The notes under the pieces are model-generated. The model worked only from the letters and a program-made list of their open reading frames with translations, did not search any database and was not told the origin of the DNA. Below are positions 23,253 to 31,605 of a stretch of 38,944 nt of DNA, in pieces. A program made the translations under genes and the position numbers. Origin of the DNA: an uncultured Flavobacterium sp. (GTDB taxonomy: Bacteria > Bacteroidota > Bacteroidia > Flavobacteriales > Flavobacteriaceae); the NCBI RefSeq assembly GCF_946481155.1, contig NZ_CAMLMK010000015.1:1-38944 (forward strand), in the 5' to 3' direction. Position 1 is the first letter of the stretch, and every line of letters begins with the position of its first letter.

Positions 23253-25880
23253 ATGAAATCACAAGACATCAGAAAACAGTTTCTGGATTTTTTTGAAAGC
23301 AAAGGACATCTTATCGTTCCTTCGGCGCCAATCGTTTTAAAAGATGATCCCACTTTGATGTTCAACAATTCCGGGATGGCTCAGTTCAAAGAGTTTTTCC
23401 TTGGAAACGGAACCCCAAAAAACGCCCGAATCGCCGATACACAAAAATGCCTTCGTGTTTCCGGAAAGCACAACGACCTGGAGGATGTAGGATTTGATAC
23501 CTACCACCACACCATGTTCGAAATGTTAGGGAACTGGTCGTTTGGTGATTATTTCAAAAAAGAAGCCATCAACTGGGCTTGGGAATTGCTGACGGAAGTC
23601 TACAAAATCCCAAAAGAGAACTTATACGTTTCCGTTTTTGAAGGAAGCAAGGAAGATAACGTTCCCTTCGATCAGGAAGCCTGGGACATCTGGAAAACCT
23701 TAATCGATGAAGACCGTATCATTCTTGGAAACAAGAAAGACAACTTCTGGGAAATGGGCGATCAGGGACCATGCGGACCCTGTTCCGAAATCCATGTCGA
23801 TTTAAGAAGCGAAGAAGAAAAAGCTAAAGTTTCAGGAAAAAGCTTAGTAAACAACGATCACCCGCAAGTAGTGGAAATCTGGAATAACGTTTTCATGGAA
23901 TTCAACCGTAAAGCGGATGGTTCTCTGGAAAAACTTCCTGCACAGCACGTAGATACAGGAATGGGCTTCGAGCGTTTGTGTATGGCCCTGCAAGGTGTTC
24001 AGTCGAATTACGATACGGATGTTTTCACGCCGCTTATCCAAAAAGTAGAAGAAATCACGGGCACAAAATATGTTGCAAAAAACGCAACCGAAGCCGAAGA
24101 AAAAATAAATATTGCCATTCGCGTAATCGTGGATCACGTTCGTGCAGTAGCTTTTGCTATTGCCGATGGGCAGCTGCCGTCGAATAACGGAGCGGGTTAT
24201 GTAATCCGTCGTATTCTGCGTCGCGCGATTCGTTACGGGTTTACCTTCTTAAATAAAAAAGAACCGTTCATCAATGAATTGGTGGCCGTCTTGAGTGACC
24301 AGATGGGTGCATTCTTCCCGGAAATAAAAGCACAGCAAGGTTTGGTGACGAATGTAATCAAAGAAGAGGAAGCGTCTTTCTTAAGAACGTTAGACCAAGG
24401 ATTACAATTATTAGAGAATGTGGTTTCGGAAACAAAAGGCAACGAAGTTTCAGGAGCAAAAGCATTTGAATTATACGATACCTTCGGATTCCCAATCGAC
24501 TTAACGGCCTTGATTTTAAGAGAAAGAGGTTATAATCTTGACGAAAAAGGTTTCGATGCAGCGATGCTGGAGCAGAAAACACGTTCCCGCGCCGCTTCAG
24601 AAGTTTCCACGGAAGACTGGACTATTTTGGTTCCTGGAAATGTTGAAACTTTCGTAGGCTACGACCAAACCGAAAACGAAGTAAAAATCACCCGTTTCAG
24701 AAAAGTAGATTCTAAAAAAGACGGTAAATTATACCAAATCGTATTAGACAACACGCCATTCTATCCGGAAGGCGGAGGTCAGGTAGGGGATAAAGGAACC
24801 TTAGTTTCGGCAAACGAAACCATCGAAATCGTTGATACGAAAAAAGAAAATAACCTGATTTTACATTTCGCGAAAAGCTTACCGGAAAACGTAAACGGAG
24901 CTTTCATGGCAAAAGTCAACACCGATTTAAGAAACCATACCGCGAGCAATCACTCGGCAACACACTTATTGCACCAGGCTTTACGCTCGGTTTTAGGTAC
25001 GCATGTGGAGCAAAAAGGATCGTTAGTGGCGCCAAATTATCTTCGATTCGACTTCTCGCATTTCGCAAAAGTTACCGAAGAGGAATTAAAGCAGGTGGAA
25101 GATTTCGTAAATGCAAGAATCCAGGAACAATTGCCTTTAATCGAGAGAAGAAGTATTCCTTTCGCTCAGGCAATCGAAGAAGGTGCGATGGCATTGTTCG
25201 GAGAAAAGTATGGTGATAATGTGCGTGCGATTAAATTCGGCCAGAGCATGGAATTGTGCGGAGGAATCCACGTGAAGAATACCGCGGAAATCTGGCACTT
25301 CAAAATCACAAGCGAAGGAGCGGTTGCGGCCGGAATCCGTCGTATTGAAGCGATAACCAATGACGCAGTGAAAACCTTCTTTGCTTCTCAGGAAAATGCG
25401 CTGAAAGAAATTAAGGAAGCGTTGAAAAACCCTCAGGATACAATCAAAGCGGTTGTTTCTTTACAGGATGAAAACGCAAAACTGAAAAAACAACTTGAGG
25501 CTTTATTAAAAGAAAAAGCAAAAAACCTGAAAGGCGAATTAGCTTCGGAAGTTCAGGAAATCAATGGTGTAAAATTCCTTTCAAAGCAAGTGGATTTGAA
25601 TCCGGAAGGAGCAAAAGACCTAGCTTACGAATTAGGAAACAACGAAACCAACCTTTTCTTATTATTGGCTACAGCTGAAGAAGGAAAGCCAATGCTAACC
25701 TGTTATATTTCAAAAGAACTAGTCGCAGAAAAGGGATTCAACGCCGGAACTGTGGTTCGCGAATTAGGAAAGTACATCCAAGGAGGCGGAGGTGGACAAC
25801 CGTTCTTCGCAACAGCCGGAGGAAAAAATGTTGGCGGAATCGCTGAAGCTTTGGAGAAAGCAGTGGAATACGTGAAGTAA
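23253..25880 (+). CDS. alaS: Alanine--tRNA ligase
   Basis: 875 residues, full length. Class II catalytic core: motif 2 region [17 protein letters not shown] and [12 protein letters not shown]. Editing domain: zinc-type HxxxH in [12 protein letters not shown] (about 565) and CGGIHVKNT (about 668). C-terminal C-Ala domain with the Gly-rich [14 protein letters not shown] (about 843-856). It charges tRNA-Ala and edits mischarged Ser and Gly. ATG at 23253 ([19 protein letters not shown]) fits the family. The upstream leader is unusual (a dispersed element plus a heptad array). A terminator follows. Confidence 0.98.
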   Translation: MKSQDIRKQFLDFFESKGHLIVPSAPIVLKDDPTLMFNNSGMAQFKEFFLGNGTPKNARIADTQKCLRVSGKHNDLEDVGFDTYHHTMFEMLGNWSFGDYFKKEAINWAWELLTEVYKIPKENLYVSVFEGSKEDNVPFDQEAWDIWKTLIDEDRIILGNKKDNFWEMGDQGPCGPCSEIHVDLRSEEEKAKVSGKSLVNNDHPQVVEIWNNVFMEFNRKADGSLEKLPAQHVDTGMGFERLCMALQGVQSNYDTDVFTPLIQKVEEITGTKYVAKNATEAEEKINIAIRVIVDHVRAVAFAIADGQLPSNNGAGYVIRRILRRAIRYGFTFLNKKEPFINELVAVLSDQMGAFFPEIKAQQGLVTNVIKEEEASFLRTLDQGLQLLENVVSETKGNEVSGAKAFELYDTFGFPIDLTALILRERGYNLDEKGFDAAMLEQKTRSRAASEVSTEDWTILVPGNVETFVGYDQTENEVKITRFRKVDSKKDGKLYQIVLDNTPFYPEGGGQVGDKGTLVSANETIEIVDTKKENNLILHFAKSLPENVNGAFMAKVNTDLRNHTASNHSATHLLHQALRSVLGTHVEQKGSLVAPNYLRFDFSHFAKVTEEELKQVEDFVNARIQEQLPLIERRSIPFAQAIEEGAMALFGEKYGDNVRAIKFGQSMELCGGIHVKNTAEIWHFKITSEGAVAAGIRRIEAITNDAVKTFFASQENALKEIKEALKNPQDTIKAVVSLQDENAKLKKQLEALLKEKAKNLKGELASEVQEINGVKFLSKQVDLNPEGAKDLAYELGNNETNLFLLLATAEEGKPMLTCYISKELVAEKGFNAGTVVRELGKYIQGGGGGQPFFATAGGKNVGGIAEALEKAVEYVK

Positions 25881-25901
25881 AATAAATTTCAGAAGATATT
25901 G

Positions 25902-25938
25902 AAGCCCAAAATCACATCGATTTCGGGCTTCTTTTTTT
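25902..25938 (+). terminator. Terminator after alaS
   Basis: GAAGCCC-A-AAATC, loop ACATC, GATTT-C-GGGCTTC, then T7. One internal mismatch. A closely similar hairpin lies after the lipoprotein gene at 26938-26970. Confidence 0.85.
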
Positions 25939-26030
25939 GCTTTAATAGGCAATTCCTGAGTCATAATCAGCACTATAACCGATATATCGGTAGAACGCCG
26001 ACACCTTTTCATCTTTGTGCTTGTGTTTTT

Positions 26031-26038
26031 TATATTTG
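26031..26038 (+). promoter_or_regulatory. Promoter -7 element (TATATTTG) for the lipoprotein gene
   Basis: Exact TAnnTTTG match, 54 bases before the ATG at 26093. No TTG at the usual spacing. A perfect 14-base palindrome ACCGATATATCGGT is at 25978-25991, about 40 bases upstream. Confidence 0.5.
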
Positions 26039-26092
26039 ACTGTTATTCAGTGAATTGCGCTGGTATTTCGAATGTTTAATTGTCATGGCTGT

Positions 26093-26899
26093 ATGGGAAA
26101 AGTAACTACTTTAATAAAAATCGGATTGGTCTTCTGTCTTGTGTTTGGTGCCTGCGCTTCCGAAAGTGAAGACAACACCAAAACCGGTCCCGCATTACTT
26201 AGAAAAATCGAATGTGATGTTATGGCAAATCATTCCGAATATAATTTTTATTACGAAGGAAGAAAGCTCGCTGTAGTGGCTTATGATTTGGAAATAACGG
26301 CTACCGGCATGACCTCAATAAAAGGATATGATAAGTATTATTATACCGATGAGCTGATTACCGCAATCAGGACCTATAATGAAACAGATCAAATTATAGC
26401 TCAAAAGAAATTCACATACGATGAAAACGGGCGGTTGCTCCAGGAGATCGCGTTGAATATTGAAAACAATACCGGACTTAAAAATGTTTTTATCTATAAT
26501 GGAAACGGGACTGTGGAGGTACAGCGTTTTCACGGAGACTTAAATTCCCAGACCACTTATGCCGACTCAGATATGTTTTATCTTGAAAACGGAGAGATTG
26601 TACAGTATGATTATCATTCAGGGGCAAATGTTGACAGCTATGAATTTGAATATGACCAGGGCAATAATCCGATGAAAAACATAATCGGGATGGATAAGAT
26701 TAAATTATGCCGCTATGAGAGCAATGGCTGGTACGGAATTGCTAAAAACATGAAGAAAATCACTTCCCATTTTTCTGGGGAGTCAGCAGCTTCTCAGGTA
26801 GAGTTTGACATTTTTTACAATGCGGAAAATTATCCTGTTTCGGCCATTAGTACCGCTGATTCGCCCGGCCCGTTCAGCTTTCGCTATGAGTATTATTAA
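26093..26899 (+). CDS. Lipoprotein of unknown function (YD-repeat-like)
   Basis: 268 residues from MGKVTTLIKIGLVFCLVFGAC, a lipoprotein signal with Cys at 21, followed by the acidic ASESEDN, reminiscent of the Flavobacterium lipoprotein export signal for surface display. I prefer this ATG to the in-frame one at 26072 because it starts the signal peptide cleanly. The body has degenerate repeats such as KKFTYDENGRLLQEI and YEFEYDQGNNPMKNI, typical of Bacteroidota RHS/YD-like lipoproteins. No function can be assigned. It stands alone between two similar terminators. Confidence 0.72.
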   Translation: MGKVTTLIKIGLVFCLVFGACASESEDNTKTGPALLRKIECDVMANHSEYNFYYEGRKLAVVAYDLEITATGMTSIKGYDKYYYTDELITAIRTYNETDQIIAQKKFTYDENGRLLQEIALNIENNTGLKNVFIYNGNGTVEVQRFHGDLNSQTTYADSDMFYLENGEIVQYDYHSGANVDSYEFEYDQGNNPMKNIIGMDKIKLCRYESNGWYGIAKNMKKITSHFSGESAASQVEFDIFYNAENYPVSAISTADSPGPFSFRYEYY

Positions 26900-26937
26900 T
26901 AAGAGTAATCAGAATAATTTGTATTTCAATATACCAC

Positions 26938-26971
26938 AAAGCCAAAATCACCTCGGTTTTGGGCTTTTTTT
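26938..26971. terminator. Bidirectional terminator between the lipoprotein and ABC genes
   Basis: AAAGCC...GGCTTT stem with inner AAAA/TTTT pairing, followed by T8 on the plus strand. It is a near-copy of the alaS terminator. It lies directly at the stop of the minus-strand ABC gene. Confidence 0.75.
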
Positions 26972-28749
26972 TATACTGCAGCAGCACTTTTTCGCTCTCC
27001 AATCTGTTGTCTCCACATAGCATAATATAAGCCTTTTTCAGCAAGTAAATCTTCATGTTTTCCTTGTTCGATGATTTTTCCCTGTTCCAATACAAAAATC
27101 TTGTCGGCGTGCATAATCGTAGATAATCGGTGCGCAATAAGAATCGTAATTCTGTCCTGATCCGAAATATTCCGAATAGTGTTTGTAATTTCTTCTTCGG
27201 TAATAGAATCTAATGCTGAAGTCGCTTCGTCAAAAATCAATAGATTAGGATGGCGTAATAAGGCCCGGGCAATCGATAAGCGTTGTTTTTCGCCTCCTGA
27301 TACTTTTATTCCGCCTTCGCCAATAGTAGTGTTTAAGCCATTTTCAGCACGATGTAATAACTTTTCGCAACTGGCTTTGTGTAACGCATCCAATACTTCC
27401 TGATCAGTGGCATCGGGTTTTACAAATAATAAATTTTCTTTAATGGTTCCCGAGAACAACTGTGCATCCTGGGTTACAAATCCTAATTGCTGTCGTAATT
27501 CTAAAATGTCAATAGATTTAGAATCTACACCGTTATACAAAACATGCCCCTTGACCGGAGGGTATAATCCGACCAATAGTTTTACCAAAGTTGTTTTTCC
27601 TGCACCTGAAGGACCTACGAAAGCAATAGTTTCTCCTTGTTTGATATTAAAATTAATATTTTCCACGGCAGGTTGTTTAGCTGTCTTGTGTTTAAAGCTA
27701 ACGTTTGAAAAAGTTAAAGATTGAATTGTTCCTATGTCTTTGGGATTTGCCGGACGATGTTCAGAAGTGGCATTCAGCAGATTCTCAAAATTTTCCATGG
27801 AGACTTTAGTCTCATTTTTGGCTATGATAAAAGCACTTAATTCCTGTAACGGATTAAAAATAAAAAAGGTAAAAAACACCATAGTCAGCAAATCCCCCAC
27901 TACTATTTTATCACCGAATAAGAAATAATACAAGGTGAAAATTACGCAGGTGCGCATAAAATGAACGGTGGTTCCCTGTATAAAACTCAAGCTTCGGATA
28001 AAACGGACTTTTTCTAATTCCAGTTGTAATATTTTAAGGGTATTGGAATTTAATCGTCCTTCTTCTTGTTTTGTCAGTCCCAAACTTTTTACCAATTCAA
28101 TATTGCGTAAACTTTCGGTAGTTGAACCGGCTAAAGAATTGGTTTGTTGTACTATTTTTCTGGAGACCGCTTTAATTTTTTTTCCTAAAAAAGAACTTAT
28201 GTAGGCAATGATAGGAGCCGTCAAAACGAAAACAAATCCAAGTCGGTAATCAATTCGCGAAATATAAGCAATTACGAAAATAAATCCGATGATGGTTTGA
28301 AAGACTAACGATATGGAAAGCGTAATCAATTTTTCTGAATCGGAACGAACTTTTTGCAGTTTATTCAATGTTTCGCCGCTTCGTTGATCTTCAAAATTTT
28401 CATAAGGTAAGTCTAATGATTTTTTAATTCCGTCGGTATACATTTCTGCACCAGTTCGCTGAATCACTATGTTGGTAAAATAATCCTGAAAATTTTTGGT
28501 AATACGTGAAATCATGGCAGCTCCAAGTGAAAGCCCCAGCCAAAACGCTACTGCTTTGATAAAATTAAGCTCCTGTCCTTTGTATTTGGCGATGCCCACA
28601 CCACAATCCTGCATTAATTTACCGGTAATAATTGAGTCGCTTAAGCTAAAACAAATGTTTATGGCAGCCATGAGTAAGGCCAGGAATAACAAGGTTTTAT
28701 GTTTTTTTAAATAACTGTATAGTAGTTTCATTGCTGTATTATTAGACAT
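26971..28749 (-). CDS. ABC transporter, fused permease and ATP-binding protein (exporter half-transporter)
   Basis: 592 residues from MSNNTAMKLLYSYLKKHK. Six membrane helices in the first 320 residues, then an ABC ATPase domain: Walker A GPSGAGKTT (about 376-384), signature VSGGEKQRLS (about 483), Walker B LLIFDEATSALD (about 503), H-loop IAHRLST. This is a type IV exporter (MsbA/multidrug-like) that works as a homodimer. Substrate unknown. An upstream TTG start at 28782 is excluded because it overlaps the -7 element at 28780-28787. It diverges from the GSCFA gene, with promoters about 50 bases apart. Confidence 0.93.
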   Translation of the reverse strand: MSNNTAMKLLYSYLKKHKTLLFLALLMAAINICFSLSDSIITGKLMQDCGVGIAKYKGQELNFIKAVAFWLGLSLGAAMISRITKNFQDYFTNIVIQRTGAEMYTDGIKKSLDLPYENFEDQRSGETLNKLQKVRSDSEKLITLSISLVFQTIIGFIFVIAYISRIDYRLGFVFVLTAPIIAYISSFLGKKIKAVSRKIVQQTNSLAGSTTESLRNIELVKSLGLTKQEEGRLNSNTLKILQLELEKVRFIRSLSFIQGTTVHFMRTCVIFTLYYFLFGDKIVVGDLLTMVFFTFFIFNPLQELSAFIIAKNETKVSMENFENLLNATSEHRPANPKDIGTIQSLTFSNVSFKHKTAKQPAVENINFNIKQGETIAFVGPSGAGKTTLVKLLVGLYPPVKGHVLYNGVDSKSIDILELRQQLGFVTQDAQLFSGTIKENLLFVKPDATDQEVLDALHKASCEKLLHRAENGLNTTIGEGGIKVSGGEKQRLSIARALLRHPNLLIFDEATSALDSITEEEITNTIRNISDQDRITILIAHRLSTIMHADKIFVLEQGKIIEQGKHEDLLAEKGLYYAMWRQQIGERKSAAAV

Positions 28750-28779
28750 CCTATTTGTTAGATAGGTTTGATAGTTGTG

Positions 28780-28787
28780 CAAAAATA
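28780..28787 (-). promoter_or_regulatory. Promoter -7 element (TATTTTTG) for the ABC exporter gene
   Basis: Exact consensus on the minus strand, 30 bases before the ATG at 28749. Confidence 0.6.
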
Positions 28788-28837
28788 GGGAATAATAAGT
28801 CTGGTGAAAGGGTTAAAAAGGTCAAATTATTATTTTG

Positions 28838-28845
28838 TATTTTTG
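28838..28845 (+). promoter_or_regulatory. Promoter -7 element (TATTTTTG) for the GSCFA gene
   Basis: Exact consensus, 18 bases before the ATG at 28864. It is the reason for rejecting the in-frame GTG at 28804, which lies upstream of it. Confidence 0.6.
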
Positions 28846-28863
28846 ATAAAATTAAAATTAGAA

Positions 28864-29829
28864 ATGCAGTTCTCGACCAAAGTTCCTATCGCCAATTCAC
28901 AGTCCCCAATCAGCTATACTTCCAAAATAGTTTCGCTGGGCTCCTGCTTCGCGGAAAACATAGGCGACAAGTTCGATTATTTCAAGTTTCAGAATACGGT
29001 CAATCCGTTCGGCATCATCTTCAATCCGGTTTCCATTGAGAAAGTGATCCGAAAAGCCATTGCTGAAGAGCAATTCACGGAAAACGACATTTTCTTCCAC
29101 AACGATTTATACCATTGCTTTGACGTTCATTCCGAATTGAGTGCACCGGATAAAGAAATTTTTCTGAAAAACCTAAATCAAATCGCCGAAACAACCCGAA
29201 AGCAACTAACCGAAGTAACCCACATCACAATAACCTTAGGAACCGCTTGGGTGTACAGAAATTGCAAAAGCAATGCTATTGTAGCCAACTGCCACAAAGT
29301 CCCGCAAAAGGAGTTTACGAAAGAATTGTTGTCGGTTGAAACTATTCAACAAAGCCTGGAAAGCAGTATTTCACTGATTACAGCTGTAAATCCAAAAGTG
29401 AAATTCATTTTCACAGTATCGCCCGTCCGCCATATCAAAGATGGTTTCACGGAAAACCAATTAAGTAAGTCACATCTGATTACTGCCTTACACAAAACCC
29501 TGCAACTTTCCGACTTTAGACTTTCGGCTTTCGACTATTTTCCTTCCTATGAAATCATGATGGACGAATTGCGCGATTATCGTTTTTACGCCGAAGATAT
29601 GCTGCATCCCAATGCAGTAGCGATCGATTATATTTGGGAACGATTTTCAGAAACCAATATTTCAGAAGCTGCTCATTCGACAATGAAAGAAATCGATGCG
29701 ATCCAAAAAGCATTGCAACACCGACCTTTTAATCCGGATTCGGAATCCCATCAGAAATTCCTAAAGAACCTGGAAATGAAGATGGGCGCAATCAAAAAGC
29801 AACTTCCGCATATCAATTTTCAAAAATAG
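28864..29829 (+). CDS. GSCFA domain protein (SGNH-like hydrolase fold)
   Basis: 321 residues from MQFSTKVPI. The name-giving motif is in SLGSCFAENIG, followed by FQNTVNPFGIIFNP. The late block YFPSYEIMMDELRDYRFY and AEDMLHPNAVAIDYIWERF carries the conserved Asp/His of this family. GSCFA proteins occur mainly in Bacteroidota, and their substrate is unknown. In the middle, LSDFRLSAFDY (about residues 215-225) is encoded by a run of seven-base repeats and may be a lineage-specific insertion. Confidence 0.88.
   Translation: MQFSTKVPIANSQSPISYTSKIVSLGSCFAENIGDKFDYFKFQNTVNPFGIIFNPVSIEKVIRKAIAEEQFTENDIFFHNDLYHCFDVHSELSAPDKEIFLKNLNQIAETTRKQLTEVTHITITLGTAWVYRNCKSNAIVANCHKVPQKEFTKELLSVETIQQSLESSISLITAVNPKVKFIFTVSPVRHIKDGFTENQLSKSHLITALHKTLQLSDFRLSAFDYFPSYEIMMDELRDYRFYAEDMLHPNAVAIDYIWERFSETNISEAAHSTMKEIDAIQKALQHRPFNPDSESHQKFLKNLEMKMGAIKKQLPHINFQK
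29503..29538 (+). repeat. Seven-base-periodic array inside the GSCFA gene
   Basis: CTTT occurs at 29506, 29514, 29521 and 29528 and CTAT at 29535, giving spacings 8, 7, 7, 7. Units CTTTAGA CTTTCGG CTTTCGA resemble those in front of alaS and merR. It encodes LSDFRLSAFDY without breaking the frame. Confidence 0.6.
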
Positions 29830-29901
29830 AAGCGGTTCAGAAAACCAATGAAAGCAATTGGACATAACTTTTTGCTATCTTAGTATCATAAAAGCAGCAA
29901 T

Positions 29902-30594
29902 ATGACAACCCGCAGACGTTCCACTACAGAAACCGCAATTAAAAACATGCTCATTCCTCTGGTCCAGGCGATCGGCCGGTCCGGAAAACTGCTATATCTT
30001 ATTGTTTTTTTAGTGCTGGGCGTTTTTGCATACAAGTATTTTACTTCTGAAAAGTCAACTACAACTACCGAATACAACACCGCTCTAATTCAGGAGAAAA
30101 TTCAAAGCGTTGGCAAGCTTATCGTTACCGAAGGCCATTTCGCCCAGGTGATGACCTACAAAGACCAGCAAAACTACCTGATGAACCTTATTTCGATAGA
30201 GAAAAAGGCACTCATCATCATTAATGCCGATGTTACCGTTGCTTACGATTTGCGTCAGGTGGAATACGATATCGACGAGAAAAGCAAAACCATAACTATT
30301 GTCAGCATACCGAAGGAAGAAATTAAAATCAGTCCGGACATCCAATTCTACGATGTAGAGCAAAGCCGAATGGATCCTTTCAGCGGAGAAGATTTCAACA
30401 AAATCAACAAAAGAGTAAAAGCGGATTTGGCTAAGAAAATCGAAAAGTCATCCTTAAAATCCAACGCGCAGAACCGATTAGTGAGCGAATTAGCGAAAGT
30501 CCTAATCTTAACCAATTCGATGGGCTGGAAACTGCAATACAAAAGCCAGATCATCGAAAGCGAAAACCAGATGGAACAGAAGTTACTGCCATAA
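29902..30594 (+). CDS. DUF4230 domain protein
   Basis: 230 residues. A Lys/Arg-rich N-terminus, one membrane helix at about 29-47 (LLYLIVFLVLGVFAYKYF), then the DUF4230 domain: IQSVGKLIVTEGHFAQVM, INADVTVAYDLRQVEYDID, ITIVSIPKEEIKISPDIQFYDVEQSRMDPFSGEDFN. Function unknown; the domain is probably periplasmic. It follows the GSCFA gene by 72 bases and ends at a bidirectional terminator. Confidence 0.88.
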   Translation: MTTRRRSTTETAIKNMLIPLVQAIGRSGKLLYLIVFLVLGVFAYKYFTSEKSTTTTEYNTALIQEKIQSVGKLIVTEGHFAQVMTYKDQQNYLMNLISIEKKALIIINADVTVAYDLRQVEYDIDEKSKTITIVSIPKEEIKISPDIQFYDVEQSRMDPFSGEDFNKINKRVKADLAKKIEKSSLKSNAQNRLVSELAKVLILTNSMGWKLQYKSQIIESENQMEQKLLP

Positions 30595-30630
30595 AAAAAA
30601 TCCCGCTTTTTTTAAGCGGGATTTTTTTAT
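30592..30630. terminator. Bidirectional terminator between the DUF4230 and methyltransferase genes
   Basis: Perfect stem AATCCCGCTT (30599-30608) with AAGCGGGATT (30614-30623), a 5-base T loop, A7 before and T7 after. It serves both convergent genes. Confidence 0.9.
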
Positions 30631-31244
30631 TTTTTCTCAAAGCTGCAAAAGACAAAATTCTGAATCGTGTCAAAAGGTGTTGTATGATTTTCAAAGTGAC
30701 ATTCAATGCTGTTGAAATTCTCTTTAAATGTTTCCTGAAGCAAATTGGCGGAGTATTGTTTTATTTCAATACCGCTGCACTTGTTCGGCCCGGATTCGGA
30801 GAATGTTCCAATAATCATTTTGCCGTTGTCTTTCATGGCTAACGCTGCGTTTTCGGTATATTTTTCAATATCTTCCGGTGTTGTTAGAAAGTGAAAAACA
30901 GCACGGTCATGCCAAACGTTATATTTTTCCGTGGGAACAAAATGCGTAATGTCGCTTACGATCCATTTCACTTTTTTCGCGTTTTCACCCAAACGGGCTT
31001 TGGCTCTTTCAATAGCCTTTTCTGAAATATCAAGAACGGAAATATTGGTATAACCCAATTCCAATAAATGGTCGGCTAAAAAGCTGTCACCACCACCAAT
31101 ATCGATAATAGCATCGTCTTTTTGTGCCTTGGCCTGAATAAACTCCAAAGAAGTCTCCGGTACGGGTTGGTACCAGCTCACGTCTTTCAGGGATTTAGTG
31201 CCGTAGATGTTTTCCCAGTGATTTTTTCTGTCGAAATCTTTCAT
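30627..31244 (-). CDS. Class I SAM-dependent methyltransferase
   Basis: 205 residues. N-terminal HWENIYGTKSLKDVSWYQPVPETS is typical of a group of small methyltransferases often found with rhodaneses. SAM-binding motif I is IIDIGGGDSFLADHLLELG (about 46-64), motif II VLDISEKAIERAK, and motif IV region VWHDRAVFHFL. The substrate is unknown. Its ATG overlaps the rhodanese stop (TAATG), so the two are translated together. Confidence 0.9.
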   Translation of the reverse strand: MKDFDRKNHWENIYGTKSLKDVSWYQPVPETSLEFIQAKAQKDDAIIDIGGGDSFLADHLLELGYTNISVLDISEKAIERAKARLGENAKKVKWIVSDITHFVPTEKYNVWHDRAVFHFLTTPEDIEKYTENAALAMKDNGKMIIGTFSESGPNKCSGIEIKQYSANLLQETFKENFNSIECHFENHTTPFDTIQNFVFCSFEKK

Positions 31245-31552
31245 TATAATTTGTTTTGCAGGCTTTCCCAGCCGCCACCGTTAACTGCTTCTATTCCGTT
31301 TTGAAGCAGAAAGGAAGTTGCATTGGCACTTCGCATTCCGGAACGGCAACAGGCAATAACGGGTTTGTTTAGTTTTTTAATTTCCTCCATTCTTGAAGAT
31401 AATGTAGGTAACGGAATGTTTTTCGAATTCAGTATATGGCCCGATGCAAATTCTTCCGGGCTTCTTACATCAATAATAACTGCGTTTTTGGATACAAACT
31501 GCTGAATTTTTTCAGCTTTTGTGCCAAATCCAAGTAGGTCTAAAAATCCCAT
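31244..31552 (-). CDS. Rhodanese-like sulfurtransferase
   Basis: 102 residues, a single rhodanese domain: VIIDVRSPEEFASGHILNSKNIPL, then the active-site loop ACCRSGMRSANA with the catalytic Cys at about 69. Such small rhodaneses carry persulfide sulfur. No signal peptide. It is first in a two-gene operon with the methyltransferase and has an exact promoter element at 31566-31573. Confidence 0.92.
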   Translation of the reverse strand: MGFLDLLGFGTKAEKIQQFVSKNAVIIDVRSPEEFASGHILNSKNIPLPTLSSRMEEIKKLNKPVIACCRSGMRSANATSFLLQNGIEAVNGGGWESLQNKL

Positions 31553-31565
31553 AATGTGTTTTTTG

Positions 31566-31573
31566 CAAAGATA
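31566..31573 (-). promoter_or_regulatory. Promoter -7 element (TATCTTTG) for the rhodanese/methyltransferase operon
   Basis: Exact TAnnTTTG match on the minus strand, 13 bases before the ATG at 31552, giving a very short leader. Confidence 0.6.
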
Positions 31574-31605
31574 AAGCGTTCGTCTTCGACACCTGGTAAC
31601 AAATG

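Noticed and set aside
28750..28782. TTG start for the ABC exporter
   Set aside because: It overlaps the -7 element of the gene's own promoter.
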